A stretch of 6,733 bases of DNA from Candidatus Cloacimonadota bacterium (GCA_030667725.1 DAOUVH010000050.1:1-6733); one strand, 5' to 3'; counted from the stretch's first letter, positions 1 to 6,644 are shown. Translations and numbers: made by a program. Notes: generated by a model not told the origin, from the letters alone.

Positions 1-1
1 C

Positions 2-640
2 CTCTACAACCGTTATGGAATATTTTTTGGAATGGAAGATATTTTCCCCGGCAGTAGAAAACCAGCAACTATTGATAGATCAACTTATAATAAACTCGGT
101 GTATTATGGGATATGACAGCTTTGGATAATATCCTCAATCCATCTTCGGGAACTGAAATTTATCTAAAATATTACTACATTTTCAATTCTGTGGATGAGA
201 AAGATCTTCGTAAACAAGCGGTTGAAATCAAATGGGCAAAATATTTTGATCTTAGAAAGAATTTCGTAATTGGATTTGATGTCAATGCTAATGTGATTGA
301 GAATAAGCAGCTCACGGAATTTGAGGTTTACGAATTGGGTGGTGCAAAAAGCCTACGTGGTTTTAATGAAAATGCTTTTTCTGGTTTCCGTGTTGGCTGG
401 TCTGACATTGAATTGCGATATCTGTTTGGACAGAATTCAAGACTTTTTGCCTTTGGTGCTTACGGTTATGTAGAGAATCAGAATTACAAATACAGCGATC
501 TTTATAGTTTTGGCTTTGGGCTTCGTACTCAAACAAAAATCGGTCTGCTTGGTATTGACTATGGTTTAGGAATTCAAAACGGAGAAATGAGAAATCCTCT
601 TGACGGAATAATTCATATTGGAATAGAAACGGGATTGTAA
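2..640 (+). CDS. Omp85/BamA-TamA-family outer membrane protein, C-terminal barrel fragment (5' partial)
   Basis: The reading frame is open to the left edge (codons from base 2, before the first ATG at 32), so the true start lies outside and only about 212 C-terminal residues are present. What is seen is a run of alternating polar and hydrophobic beta-strands rich in Tyr, Phe and Gly. It includes GGAKSLRGF at about 344-364, which matches the conserved (V/L)RG(F/Y) loop-6 motif of the Omp85/D15 'surface antigen' domain. Known members insert outer-membrane proteins (BamA), translocate or assemble autotransporters (TamA) or secrete partners (TpsB). The POTRA or patatin domains that would separate these lie upstream, so the subtype cannot be named. 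The protein ends in ETGL rather than the usual terminal Phe/Trp of barrel proteins. It is followed by 76 bp with no obvious terminator before the NYN gene. The family call is firm; the exact role is not. Confidence 0.85.
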   Translation, partial: LYNRYGIFFGMEDIFPGSRKPATIDRSTYNKLGVLWDMTALDNILNPSSGTEIYLKYYYIFNSVDEKDLRKQAVEIKWAKYFDLRKNFVIGFDVNANVIENKQLTEFEVYELGGAKSLRGFNENAFSGFRVGWSDIELRYLFGQNSRLFAFGAYGYVENQNYKYSDLYSFGFGLRTQTKIGLLGIDYGLGIQNGEMRNPLDGIIHIGIETGL

Positions 641-683
641 ATAAAATTAGGAAGTAGGAATGTGAAGTTCTTTATATTATTGT

Positions 684-689
684 TATAAA
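684..689 (+). promoter_or_regulatory. Possible -10 box upstream of the NYN gene
   Basis: TATAAA lies in the 76-bp gap between the Omp85 gene and the NYN gene, 27 bp before the ATG. No good -35 hexamer sits 16-18 bp upstream, and the region is so AT-rich that a chance match is quite possible. Read-through from the Omp85 gene is an equally good explanation, since no terminator hairpin is visible in 641-716. Confidence 0.2.
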
Positions 690-716
690 ATTTGTTATTA
701 TTATTAAGGAGATATT

Positions 717-1532
717 ATGGAACGCAGTAGTCTTATTAAAGTTGGTGTATATGTTGATGTTTCCAACATTGCACAGAATGGCGGATACGGAATGCAGTAT
801 GATATATTAAGAACATTCGCCTGCAGGAATAATGGCGTAGCAATGCGCTTGAACGCTTATGTAGCCTTTGATGAAGAGATGGCAGAAAGAAATCCTGAGT
901 ATAAGAAAAAGTCAGAAAATTTTCATTCTATTTTACGTGATTTTGGTTATAAAGTTATAGTTAAAAAGGTTAAGTGGTATGTGGATGAACATGGTGTTCG
1001 TTATGGGAAATCAAATGCCGATCTGGATATGGCAGTAGATGCATTGAGCCAGTCAGAAAGATTAGATTATGTATTATTAGTTACAGGAGATGGAGATTTT
1101 GTTCAGGTTGTACGCGCTCTGCAGAGCAAGGGTTGCCGTGTGGAAGTGTTAGCCTTTAAGAACATTTCAAACGATCTCATTAATGAAGCAGATGTATTCA
1201 CATCCGGCTATCTGATCCCTGAACTTTCTCCTATTGAAATGCATAAAACAAATAATGGAAAACTCACCGTCCGCGGAGTGTGTTATTCCTTCTTTCCGGA
1301 AAAAGGTTATGGTTTTATGAGGTATATGAAAGATCTTAGTGGTTCTCTCTGGATACGAGATACACGTAAAGAAGAATCTCCTTATGGAACAGCTTTTTTT
1401 CATAGCTCTCAATTAACTGAAGATATTGATGTTAAGAAGATTCCAAACAGAAATATGATCTTTGAATTTGAACTAAAAGAGATCAAAGAGAAAGGTCTAC
1501 AGGCTGAAAATATTAAATTACTAGATAAATAG
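717..1532 (+). CDS. NYN-domain (LabA/DUF88-like) putative ribonuclease with C-terminal cold-shock-like domain
   Basis: A 271-residue protein in two parts. Residues 8 to about 165 form a NYN/PIN-like fold: strand 1 GVYVDVSNI gives Asp14 and Asn17, KSNADLDMAVDAL gives Asp102 and Asp104, and VTGDGDF gives Asp125 and Asp127. These are the acidic positions that bind divalent metal and cleave RNA in NYN/PIN nucleases. Residues about 183-268 resemble a cold-shock domain: GVCYSFFPEKGYGFM carries the RNP1-like KGYGF, TAFFHSSQL is RNP2-like, and the end KGLQAENIKLL matches the usual final strand. An extra loop of about 20 residues (about 204-224) separates RNP1 from RNP2. The likely role is metal-dependent cleavage or binding of RNA in the cytoplasm, with the second domain holding single-stranded RNA; nuclease activity is inferred. 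The start is supported by AAGGAG at 706-711, 5 bp before ATG. There is no signal peptide. The DAHP synthase gene follows after 35 bp. Confidence 0.85.
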   Translation: MERSSLIKVGVYVDVSNIAQNGGYGMQYDILRTFACRNNGVAMRLNAYVAFDEEMAERNPEYKKKSENFHSILRDFGYKVIVKKVKWYVDEHGVRYGKSNADLDMAVDALSQSERLDYVLLVTGDGDFVQVVRALQSKGCRVEVLAFKNISNDLINEADVFTSGYLIPELSPIEMHKTNNGKLTVRGVCYSFFPEKGYGFMRYMKDLSGSLWIRDTRKEESPYGTAFFHSSQLTEDIDVKKIPNRNMIFEFELKEIKEKGLQAENIKLLDK

Positions 1533-1567
1533 GATTTAGATAAAATATTATCCTAAGGTTAGAAAAA

Positions 1568-2377
1568 ATGAAAGATATTAAAATGAAACACCAAAGTGGA
1601 AAACCTTTAGAAATATGTATTAAAGGTCAAAAGATCGGACGAGGTCATTGTACTATGATATCCGGTCCCTGCACAATTGAGAATTATGAAGATCTGTATG
1701 CTGTGGTTTTAGAATTAAAGAAAATGGGTATCCATTTTTTTCGTGGTGGTGCTTATAAAATGCGCACTTCCCCTTACAATTTTAAGGGACTCGGAAAGAC
1801 AGGTTTAGAATATATAAAAAAAGTAGCTGACGAAACCGGAATGATCTCCGTTTCGGAAGTTGTATCTTCCGAAGATGTAGCAATGATAAAAGAGTATGTA
1901 GACATTTTACAGGTCGGAACTCGCAATATGTCAAATTATCGGTTACTCTTTAATTTGGGAAAAGTAAAGAATCCCATAATTTTAAAACGTGGTTTCAGCA
2001 GTACAATAGAAGAATGGCTGCTGGCAGCTGAACATATAATTGAAGCTGGAAATCCAAATGTGATCCTCTGTGAGCGCGGGATAAGAACCTTTGAAAATTA
2101 CACAAGGTATACTCTCGATATCTCTGCTATACCAGCTATAAAAGAGTTGAGCAATCTACCGATAATCGTTGATCCTTCGCATAGCTCTGGAAGACGTGAA
2201 ATGATAAAATCATTAAGCTGGGCTGCTATTGCTGCCGGTGCAGACGGGCTGCTGATCGAAACACATTTCTCACCCGATGAAACGGTTTGTGATAGTAAGC
2301 AGACAATCGATCTGGAAATCTTAAAAGATATCATAAAAGGAAATGAGAAATTACTGAATTTATGGAATAGAAAATAA
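1568..2377 (+). CDS. 3-deoxy-7-phosphoheptulonate (DAHP) synthase, type I-beta, core-only
   Basis: Condenses phosphoenolpyruvate with erythrose 4-phosphate to DAHP, the first step of the shikimate pathway to aromatic amino acids. The 269-residue protein shows the I-beta/KDO8P-synthase-like TIM barrel: GPCTIE (33-38), GGAYKMRTSPYNFKGLG (60-76), LQVGTRNM (114-121), ILKRGFSSTIEEW (138-150), CERGIRTFENYTR (168-180) and VDPSHSSGRR (201-210). The metal ligands are present as Cys35, His205, Glu231 and Asp242; Lys64 and Arg66 lie in the substrate loop. It lacks the N-terminal ferredoxin-like regulatory domain of Thermotoga-type enzymes and any chorismate mutase fusion, so it is probably not feedback-inhibited through those modules. 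Small departures are KMRTS for the common KPRTS and IETHF for VEVHP. ATG 1568 has AAGG at 1555-1558; an in-frame ATG at 1583 is possible. KDO8P synthase was considered, but LCERGIRTFE and KRG.S.TIEEW favour DAHP synthase. A terminator follows. Confidence 0.92.
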   Translation: MKDIKMKHQSGKPLEICIKGQKIGRGHCTMISGPCTIENYEDLYAVVLELKKMGIHFFRGGAYKMRTSPYNFKGLGKTGLEYIKKVADETGMISVSEVVSSEDVAMIKEYVDILQVGTRNMSNYRLLFNLGKVKNPIILKRGFSSTIEEWLLAAEHIIEAGNPNVILCERGIRTFENYTRYTLDISAIPAIKELSNLPIIVDPSHSSGRREMIKSLSWAAIAAGADGLLIETHFSPDETVCDSKQTIDLEILKDIIKGNEKLLNLWNRK

Positions 2378-2397
2378 AGTTACTTAAAATTAATGAC

Positions 2398-2437
2398 AAA
2401 AAAGAACCTTGAAAATTGATTTCAAGGTTCTTTTTTT
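2398..2437. terminator. Bidirectional intrinsic terminator between convergent genes
   Basis: A perfect 11-bp stem (GAACCTTGAAA at 2404-2414 with TTTCAAGGTTC at 2420-2430) closes a 5-nt loop. It is flanked by six A (2398-2403) and seven T (2431-2437), which can extend the stem. Read rightward, the T tract follows the hairpin and ends the DAHP synthase transcript. Read leftward, the complement of the A tract serves the lipoprotein transcript. It lies between the two converging stop codons at 2377 and 2455. Confidence 0.93.
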
Positions 2438-2454
2438 GTGCTTTTGTCGCTTGT

Positions 2455-3279
2455 TTATTTGAATTTTATTACAACTTCCTCGTTCATATCTGCTTTGAAT
2501 CCCTTAAAATTCTGCATAGATCTTTTCATCTCTTCATCAGAAGCATCTTTGCTGCCTGCCAATGCCTGGAAAGATTTCTCATTTTCCATGATAACATCAA
2601 AATCCATCTCTGTAAGGGTTACAACATTCCCATTTTTAAAAGTTGCATTTGTATCTACAATTTTGCCATCAACGATAACTTTTACAGATATCTTCATACC
2701 TGCATACATAGCCTTCATCATCTGCAAATCCTGATCACCAACTGCTGCATTATCATCCGGTTCATCTTCATACTCTATCTCTTCGTTCTCTTCTTCATCA
2801 TCTTCTTGAGAGAAGATAATTGTTAGTTCGGCTGTTTTTCCTTTTTTAAATTTGAAATACATATCTTCTTTATCTTCACCCATTCCTGGAGAACTCATCA
2901 TATTATCTGCCGGATTTTCATCGATCTTAATTTTTGTAATGTCTTGAAAACTGTAGATCACATGGTAGCCAAGTTTGCCATCCTTTTCCATAGGCTTACT
3001 GGAAACATACTTTACACCCTCACCCATCTTCGAAGCTTCCTTTTGTAAGGATTCAACATCATGGTAAGCGGATTCATCTTTACTCTCTTCCACTTTCCCA
3101 CCACCAAAACCTGAAGCCATTTGCTTCATTTGAGTGATAAATTCCTGTGACATTAACACAGTTTCTTCAATAGTCCCGCTACCTTCTTTATTCACATTGA
3201 TTACACGTTCAATCTGAAAGCAACCGGATAAAAATAATAAAATAAACATGCCGATCGTAATTAATTTGATTTTTTTCAT
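2455..3279 (-). CDS. Uncharacterised SPase II lipoprotein
   Basis: A 274-residue protein of unknown function. The N-terminus has Lys2, Lys3 and Lys5, a hydrophobic stretch (about 6-17) and the lipobox LSGC with Cys20, so it should be lipidated and anchored in a membrane facing the periplasm or outside. The next segment, IERVINVNKEGSGTIEETVLMS, has a beta-strand / Gly-Ser-Gly turn / beta-strand look seen at the start of several uncharacterised bacterial lipoproteins. The middle has GKLGYHVIYSFQDITKIKI (about 101-119), then a very acidic patch at 159-176, mostly Glu and Asp, which may be an exposed linker or cation-binding stretch. A second globular segment follows (about 185-274). There is no enzyme motif I recognise. 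Start choice is supported by AGGAG 7 bp upstream on the minus strand (bases 3287-3291). It is transcribed alone, divergent from gltX and convergent with the DAHP synthase gene, sharing the terminator. Confidence 0.85.
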   Translation of the reverse strand: MKKIKLITIGMFILLFLSGCFQIERVINVNKEGSGTIEETVLMSQEFITQMKQMASGFGGGKVEESKDESAYHDVESLQKEASKMGEGVKYVSSKPMEKDGKLGYHVIYSFQDITKIKIDENPADNMMSSPGMGEDKEDMYFKFKKGKTAELTIIFSQEDDEEENEEIEYEDEPDDNAAVGDQDLQMMKAMYAGMKISVKVIVDGKIVDTNATFKNGNVVTLTEMDFDVIMENEKSFQALAGSKDASDEEMKRSMQNFKGFKADMNEEVVIKFK

Positions 3280-3295
3280 ATCCCCTCTCCTAAAT

Positions 3296-3325
3296 TTGAT
3301 AACTTAAATCTCTGATTTATATAAT
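3296..3325 (+). promoter_or_regulatory. Candidate sigma-70-like promoter for the gltX operon
   Basis: TTGATA (3296-3301, five of six to TTGACA), an 18-bp spacer and a perfect TATAAT (3320-3325). Transcription would start near 3332, leaving a leader of about 130 nt before the gltX ATG. The boxes overlap the likely promoter and leader of the minus-strand lipoprotein gene. A nearer pair, TTGACA (3366-3371) and TATAAT (3384-3389), is separated by only 12 bp, which is too short for normal use. The AT richness of the gap makes chance matches likely. Confidence 0.35.
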
Positions 3326-3328
3326 TTG

Positions 3329-3334
3329 TGTCAA
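3329..3334 (-). promoter_or_regulatory. Possible -35 box for the lipoprotein gene
   Basis: On the minus strand these bases read TTGACA, a perfect -35 hexamer, 50 bp upstream of the lipoprotein start codon. No convincing -10 lies 16-18 bp further on. The nearest TATAAA (3316-3321) is only 7 bp away, so the assignment is weak. Confidence 0.2.
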
Positions 3335-3397
3335 TTTAATTAATATTTACATTTTTACTTTCCGGTTGACATTAGATTAGATTTATAATTTTTAGAT

Positions 3398-3411
3398 TAA
3401 TATTAATATTA
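3398..3411. repeat. 14-bp perfect AT palindrome upstream of gltX
   Basis: TAATATTAATATTA reads the same on both strands. It sits 51 bp before the gltX start codon and downstream of the candidate promoter, a position where an operator could act. It consists only of A and T in an AT-rich gap, so it may be chance; no regulator is encoded next to it. Confidence 0.4.
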
Positions 3412-3462
3412 TTTGATATTGTATTATCTGGGATTTGAGAAGATTCATTAAGAGAGGTTAAC

Positions 3463-4896
3463 ATGAGCAATGAGATAAGAGTTCGTTTTGCACCAAGCCC
3501 AACTGGATACTTGCATGTAGGAAGCTTAAGAACTGCACTATATAACTATCTTTACGCAAAAAAAGTAGGTGGAAAGTTCATACTTAGAATTGAAGATACA
3601 GATCAAACACGTTATGTGGATGGCGCAGTGGAAAACCTGTTTGTTACTCTTAACGCAATGGGTTTAGATTATGACGAAGGACCTGAAAAAGGTGGAGAAT
3701 GTGGACCATATTATCAATCCAAAAGAACTGAGATATACAATAAATATGTTAAGGAATTGTTAGATCATGGAAAAGCTTATAGATGTTTCTGCACTCCCGA
3801 AGAATTAGATAAAATGCGAGAAGAACGCAAAATAAAAGGACTTGATACAAGATATGACGGTCGCTGCCGGAATTTGAATGAGAGTGAGATAAATGAGCAT
3901 CTGGGAAATGGTAATAAATATGTCATCCGTTTGAAAGTTCCCATAGAAGGCGAGGTCACTTTTTATGATGTAGTAAGAGAAAAGGTTACATTCCAGTGGA
4001 ATATGGTTGATGATCAGGTTCTGGTCAAATCGGATGGATTTCCAACCTATCATCTGGCAAATGTTATAGATGATCACCTGATGGAAATATCACATGTGAT
4101 ACGTGGTGAAGAATGGCTTTCCAGTGTTCCTAAACACCTCTTTCTTTATGAAGCATTGGGTTGGAAACCTCCTAAGATGTGTCATTTACCACTGCTACTT
4201 AATTCCGATAAAAGCAAACTGAGTAAAAGACAGGGTGATGTTGCAGTAGAAGACTTCCTGAACAAAGGCTATCTGCCCGAAACATTATTGAACTTTGTGG
4301 CATTATTGGGCTGGCATACTCCTGGCGATCAGGAATTTTATACACTAGCTGAACTGGAAAAAGCATTTTCTCTTAAACGTATAAATAAATCAGGGTCTGT
4401 TTTTGATTTAGAAAAACTCAACTGGATGAACGGTCAGTACCTCCGAAACACGGACCTAAAGATAATTGGTGAATATGCCAGAAAATATTTTATTGATGCT
4501 GGATACCACATCCCAAATGAGAAGCATTATCTGGAACTTGTTGATATTGCCAGAAACAGAATTCATAAATTGGATGAAGTAACGGAATTTGCCAAGCCCT
4601 TCTTCAGTGAACTTGAATTTGCAGAAGAAGATAGAGCTATTTTAAGATCTGAAAGCTCACAAATACTTTTCAAATTCTGGGTAGATAACATCATAGACTC
4701 TCCGGGGCTAAATGAAGATCTAATAAATAAGCTATTGAAACGTTCTGCACAAGAGTTGGGAATAAAAGGTAAAAATCTTTATCCACCGTTGCGACTTGCG
4801 TTATACGGAAGTGAACACGGTCCGGAACTTCCCACAATTATGGACATCCTTGAAAAAGAGAAGGTTCTTTTAAGATTTAAGAATGCCCTCAAATGA
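3463..4896 (+). CDS. gltX: Glutamyl-tRNA synthetase
   Basis: Class I aminoacyl-tRNA synthetase that charges tRNA-Glu with glutamate using ATP in the cytoplasm. The 477 residues match the usual bacterial length. Visible motifs are FAPSPTGYLHVGSLRTALYN (9-28) with the HIGH-type HVGS at 18-21, RIEDTDQTR (42-50), the zinc-type insert CFCTPEEL (Cys108, Cys110) and YDGRC (Cys135), HVIRGEEWLSSVPKH (211-225), and KMSKS-type KLSKR at 252-256. The C-terminal helical anticodon-binding region includes YPPLRLALYG (about 442-451). The fourth zinc position, a His two residues after the last Cys in E. coli, is Asn137 here. Whether it also charges tRNA-Gln (non-discriminating, with GatCAB) cannot be told from this window. 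The start has AGAGG at 3453-3457, 5 bp before ATG. It heads a three-gene run; the next ATG is 6 bp after its stop. Confidence 0.97.
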   Translation: MSNEIRVRFAPSPTGYLHVGSLRTALYNYLYAKKVGGKFILRIEDTDQTRYVDGAVENLFVTLNAMGLDYDEGPEKGGECGPYYQSKRTEIYNKYVKELLDHGKAYRCFCTPEELDKMREERKIKGLDTRYDGRCRNLNESEINEHLGNGNKYVIRLKVPIEGEVTFYDVVREKVTFQWNMVDDQVLVKSDGFPTYHLANVIDDHLMEISHVIRGEEWLSSVPKHLFLYEALGWKPPKMCHLPLLLNSDKSKLSKRQGDVAVEDFLNKGYLPETLLNFVALLGWHTPGDQEFYTLAELEKAFSLKRINKSGSVFDLEKLNWMNGQYLRNTDLKIIGEYARKYFIDAGYHIPNEKHYLELVDIARNRIHKLDEVTEFAKPFFSELEFAEEDRAILRSESSQILFKFWVDNIIDSPGLNEDLINKLLKRSAQELGIKGKNLYPPLRLALYGSEHGPELPTIMDILEKEKVLLRFKNALK

Positions 4897-4902
4897 GGAA
4901 TT

Positions 4903-5466
4903 ATGAAATACTATAAAAAACTCGTTGGAAAAAAATGCTATCTTTCACCTATAAACGTTGAAGATGCAGATCAATATTGCGTTTGGCTAAACGACATTGA
5001 AGTATCATCCAATTTATTAACTTTTGGGCAACAATTGAGCCTGGAAAGAGAGAAGGTGATCCTGCAGGATATGATAAAAAATAACGCACAGATCTTTGCA
5101 ATCATTGATGCAGACAGTGACAAACTAATTGGGAATTGCAGTATATTCAGCATCAGTGAACGAAACCTTAAAGCCGAAGTAGGCATTTTCATTGGAGATA
5201 AAGAATACTGGGACAAAGGATATGGCACAGAAGCTCTCTCTCTACTCATCGATTACGGATTCAATGTTTTAAATTTGAACAATATCATGCTGGAGGTATT
5301 CAGCTACAACAAGCGTGCAATACATTCCTATAAAAAAGTAGGTTTCAAAGAGATTGGACGAAGAAGAGAAGCTATCATTTTTGCCGGTGAGAAGCATGAT
5401 GAGATATACATGGACATCCTGGCATCTGAATTTGAGAGCATTTATATTAAGAAATTCATGAAATAA
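4903..5466 (+). CDS. GNAT-family N-acetyltransferase (RimJ/RimL-like)
   Basis: A 187-residue acetyltransferase of the Acetyltransf_3 style. It moves an acetyl group from acetyl-CoA to an amine on a substrate that cannot be named from sequence. The start (KLVGKKCYLSPINVEDADQY) has the usual 'L.P...ED' opening of RimJ/RimL relatives. LIGNCSIFSI (76-85) and AEVGIFIGDKEYWDKGYGTEA (91-111) supply strand 4 and the acetyl-CoA pyrophosphate loop around Gly106-Tyr-Gly108. YNKRAIHSYKKVGF (135-148) has the Asn136, Tyr143 and Gly-Phe features of motif B. The Shine-Dalgarno GAGGA (4895-4899) overlaps the gltX stop codon, with only 3 bp to the ATG, which suggests translational coupling. holB starts 9 bp after its stop. 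Ribosomal-protein, antibiotic or polyamine acetylation are all possible; the setting among translation and replication genes is only a mild hint. Confidence 0.9.
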   Translation: MKYYKKLVGKKCYLSPINVEDADQYCVWLNDIEVSSNLLTFGQQLSLEREKVILQDMIKNNAQIFAIIDADSDKLIGNCSIFSISERNLKAEVGIFIGDKEYWDKGYGTEALSLLIDYGFNVLNLNNIMLEVFSYNKRAIHSYKKVGFKEIGRRREAIIFAGEKHDEIYMDILASEFESIYIKKFMK

Positions 5467-5475
5467 AAGGATTTT

Positions 5476-6597
5476 ATGTTTTATAAAATTAAAGGGCAAG
5501 ATAGAGCAATTGACATTTTGCAAAGAGCTTTAAAACAAAGCAAAGTAGCAAACAGCTATTTATTTTACGGACCAGAGGGCGTTGGCAAATTCACTACTGC
5601 CTTGTATCTGGGAATGGCTATGAATTGTCATTCAACTTTGGATAAACGTCCGTGTGGTGTATGCCCGTCATGTAAGAAGTTTCTTTCATTCACACATCCC
5701 GATTTTCTTTATATATTTCCATTTCCAAAGGAGGCGGGAAAATCTGATGTAACCGTAGATGGAGAGATCCGCTCCGATAAAACACTTCAGGAATATGAAG
5801 AGTACGTCCAAAATAAAATTAATACTCCATGGAAAGAATATTTCTTTTCTAAAAACATTGGAATCCGCATAGCCAGTATTCGTATGCTGGAACACAGGAT
5901 CCAGCTTTCTCCAAATGAAGGAAATTACAAGGTTTGCATAATAGAACATGCCGATACAATGACTGTCCAAGCTGCTAATGCGTTCCTGAAAACACTAGAA
6001 GAACCCCCAGAAGATACGATAATAATTCTTACAACATCAAAACCAAACTCATTGCTGCCAACCATACTTTCGCGTTGTCAACAGCTTACATTCCATCCTG
6101 TTCCCAGAAATAAGATCGAAGAAAAATTATTAAGTTATGAAACTCTAGAGATATTCGAAGCGAAAATGTTAGCACGAATTTCCAATGGGAATATGGAAAA
6201 AGCTCTCAGATTAATGGAAGGCGGCAAAATAGAAGTTAGAGAGCAAACTTTACAATTCATAAACTATGTTATAAATAAAAAGGATCTAAAATTCATAGAA
6301 TTATCAAATCAATTTAGAACTTCTAAAAATCTTACAAAATTGCAGGAGATGATCTCGCAGCTAATTATTTGGCTTAGTGATCTTGCCTATTTTAAGCATC
6401 AACAGTCTGAGATCACAAATCTTGATAAAACCGAGATCCTGGAAGTTCTCTATGAAAGGAATCCCGACGTTGAGGATTATGCTCCGGAATTAATAAATTT
6501 TATGGAAGAAATGCTACAAAGACTTGATGGTCATGTGAATTCGCAATTGGTAATTATAGAGATATATAATAGATTTACTAATATTTTTTGCAGGTAA
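5476..6597 (+). CDS. holB: DNA polymerase III delta' subunit (clamp loader)
   Basis: Part of the clamp-loader complex (delta, tau/gamma, delta') that opens the beta sliding clamp and places it on primed DNA. The 373-residue protein starts KIKGQDRAIDIL (4-15). It has an intact P-loop GPEGVGKFT (32-40), a zinc module Cys51, Cys60, Cys63, Cys66, FTHPDFLYI (72-80), CIIEHADTMT (154-163) in the Walker B position, NAFLKTLEEPP (168-178) and the SRC motif LSRCQ (198-202). Residues about 80-127 form an insertion before the IGIRIASIRML segment that E. coli HolB lacks; similar insertions occur, to my recollection, in Bacteroidetes-type delta' proteins. The intact P-loop lysine (Lys38) suggests ATP can still bind, unlike the E. 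coli subunit. dnaX was considered, but the length and lack of a tau-like C-terminal part favour delta'. The SD AAAGGA (5466-5471) overlaps the previous stop, 4 bp before ATG. No terminator hairpin is seen after it. Confidence 0.93.
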   Translation: MFYKIKGQDRAIDILQRALKQSKVANSYLFYGPEGVGKFTTALYLGMAMNCHSTLDKRPCGVCPSCKKFLSFTHPDFLYIFPFPKEAGKSDVTVDGEIRSDKTLQEYEEYVQNKINTPWKEYFFSKNIGIRIASIRMLEHRIQLSPNEGNYKVCIIEHADTMTVQAANAFLKTLEEPPEDTIIILTTSKPNSLLPTILSRCQQLTFHPVPRNKIEEKLLSYETLEIFEAKMLARISNGNMEKALRLMEGGKIEVREQTLQFINYVINKKDLKFIELSNQFRTSKNLTKLQEMISQLIIWLSDLAYFKHQQSEITNLDKTEILEVLYERNPDVEDYAPELINFMEEMLQRLDGHVNSQLVIIEIYNRFTNIFCR

Positions 6598-6606
6598 AAG
6601 AATTTG

Positions 6607-6633
6607 GACAGGATTGACAGGATAAACTGGATA
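6607..6633 (+). repeat. Three tandem 9-nt units (GACAGGATT type)
   Basis: GACAGGATT (6607-6615), GACAGGATA (6616-6624) and AACTGGATA (6625-6633) follow each other with a strict 9-nt period just after the holB stop. A fourth, separate copy GAACAGGAT lies at 6696-6704, and a near-inverted copy AATCCCGTC at 6678-6686. I recall similar 'ACAGGAT' strings scattered between genes in many environmental bacterial genomes, but no search was made. Confidence 0.7.
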
Positions 6634-6644
6634 AAAACGTGTTT

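Noticed and set aside
648..661. Tandem TAGGAAG/TAGGAAT after the Omp85 stop
   Set aside because: Two 7-nt copies only; not enough to call a repeat element.
1390..1400. T-run near 1395 as a programmed frameshift site in the NYN gene
   Set aside because: The cold-shock-like domain continues in the same frame after it, so no shift is needed.
1530..1555. Short inverted repeat TAGGAT / ATCCTA across the NYN stop codon
   Set aside because: Only six pairs with a 14-nt loop and no T tract, so too weak for a terminator or switch.
2416..2826. Long plus-strand open frame opposite the lipoprotein gene, rich in Phe, Ile, Cys and Leu
   Set aside because: It is antisense to a gene with a clear signal peptide, lipobox and Shine-Dalgarno. 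Its composition is what the complement of Glu/Lys-rich codons gives, and it begins inside the terminator right arm.
3777..4077. Two minus-strand open frames inside gltX
   Set aside because: They lie fully within a strongly conserved synthetase and have no motif of their own.
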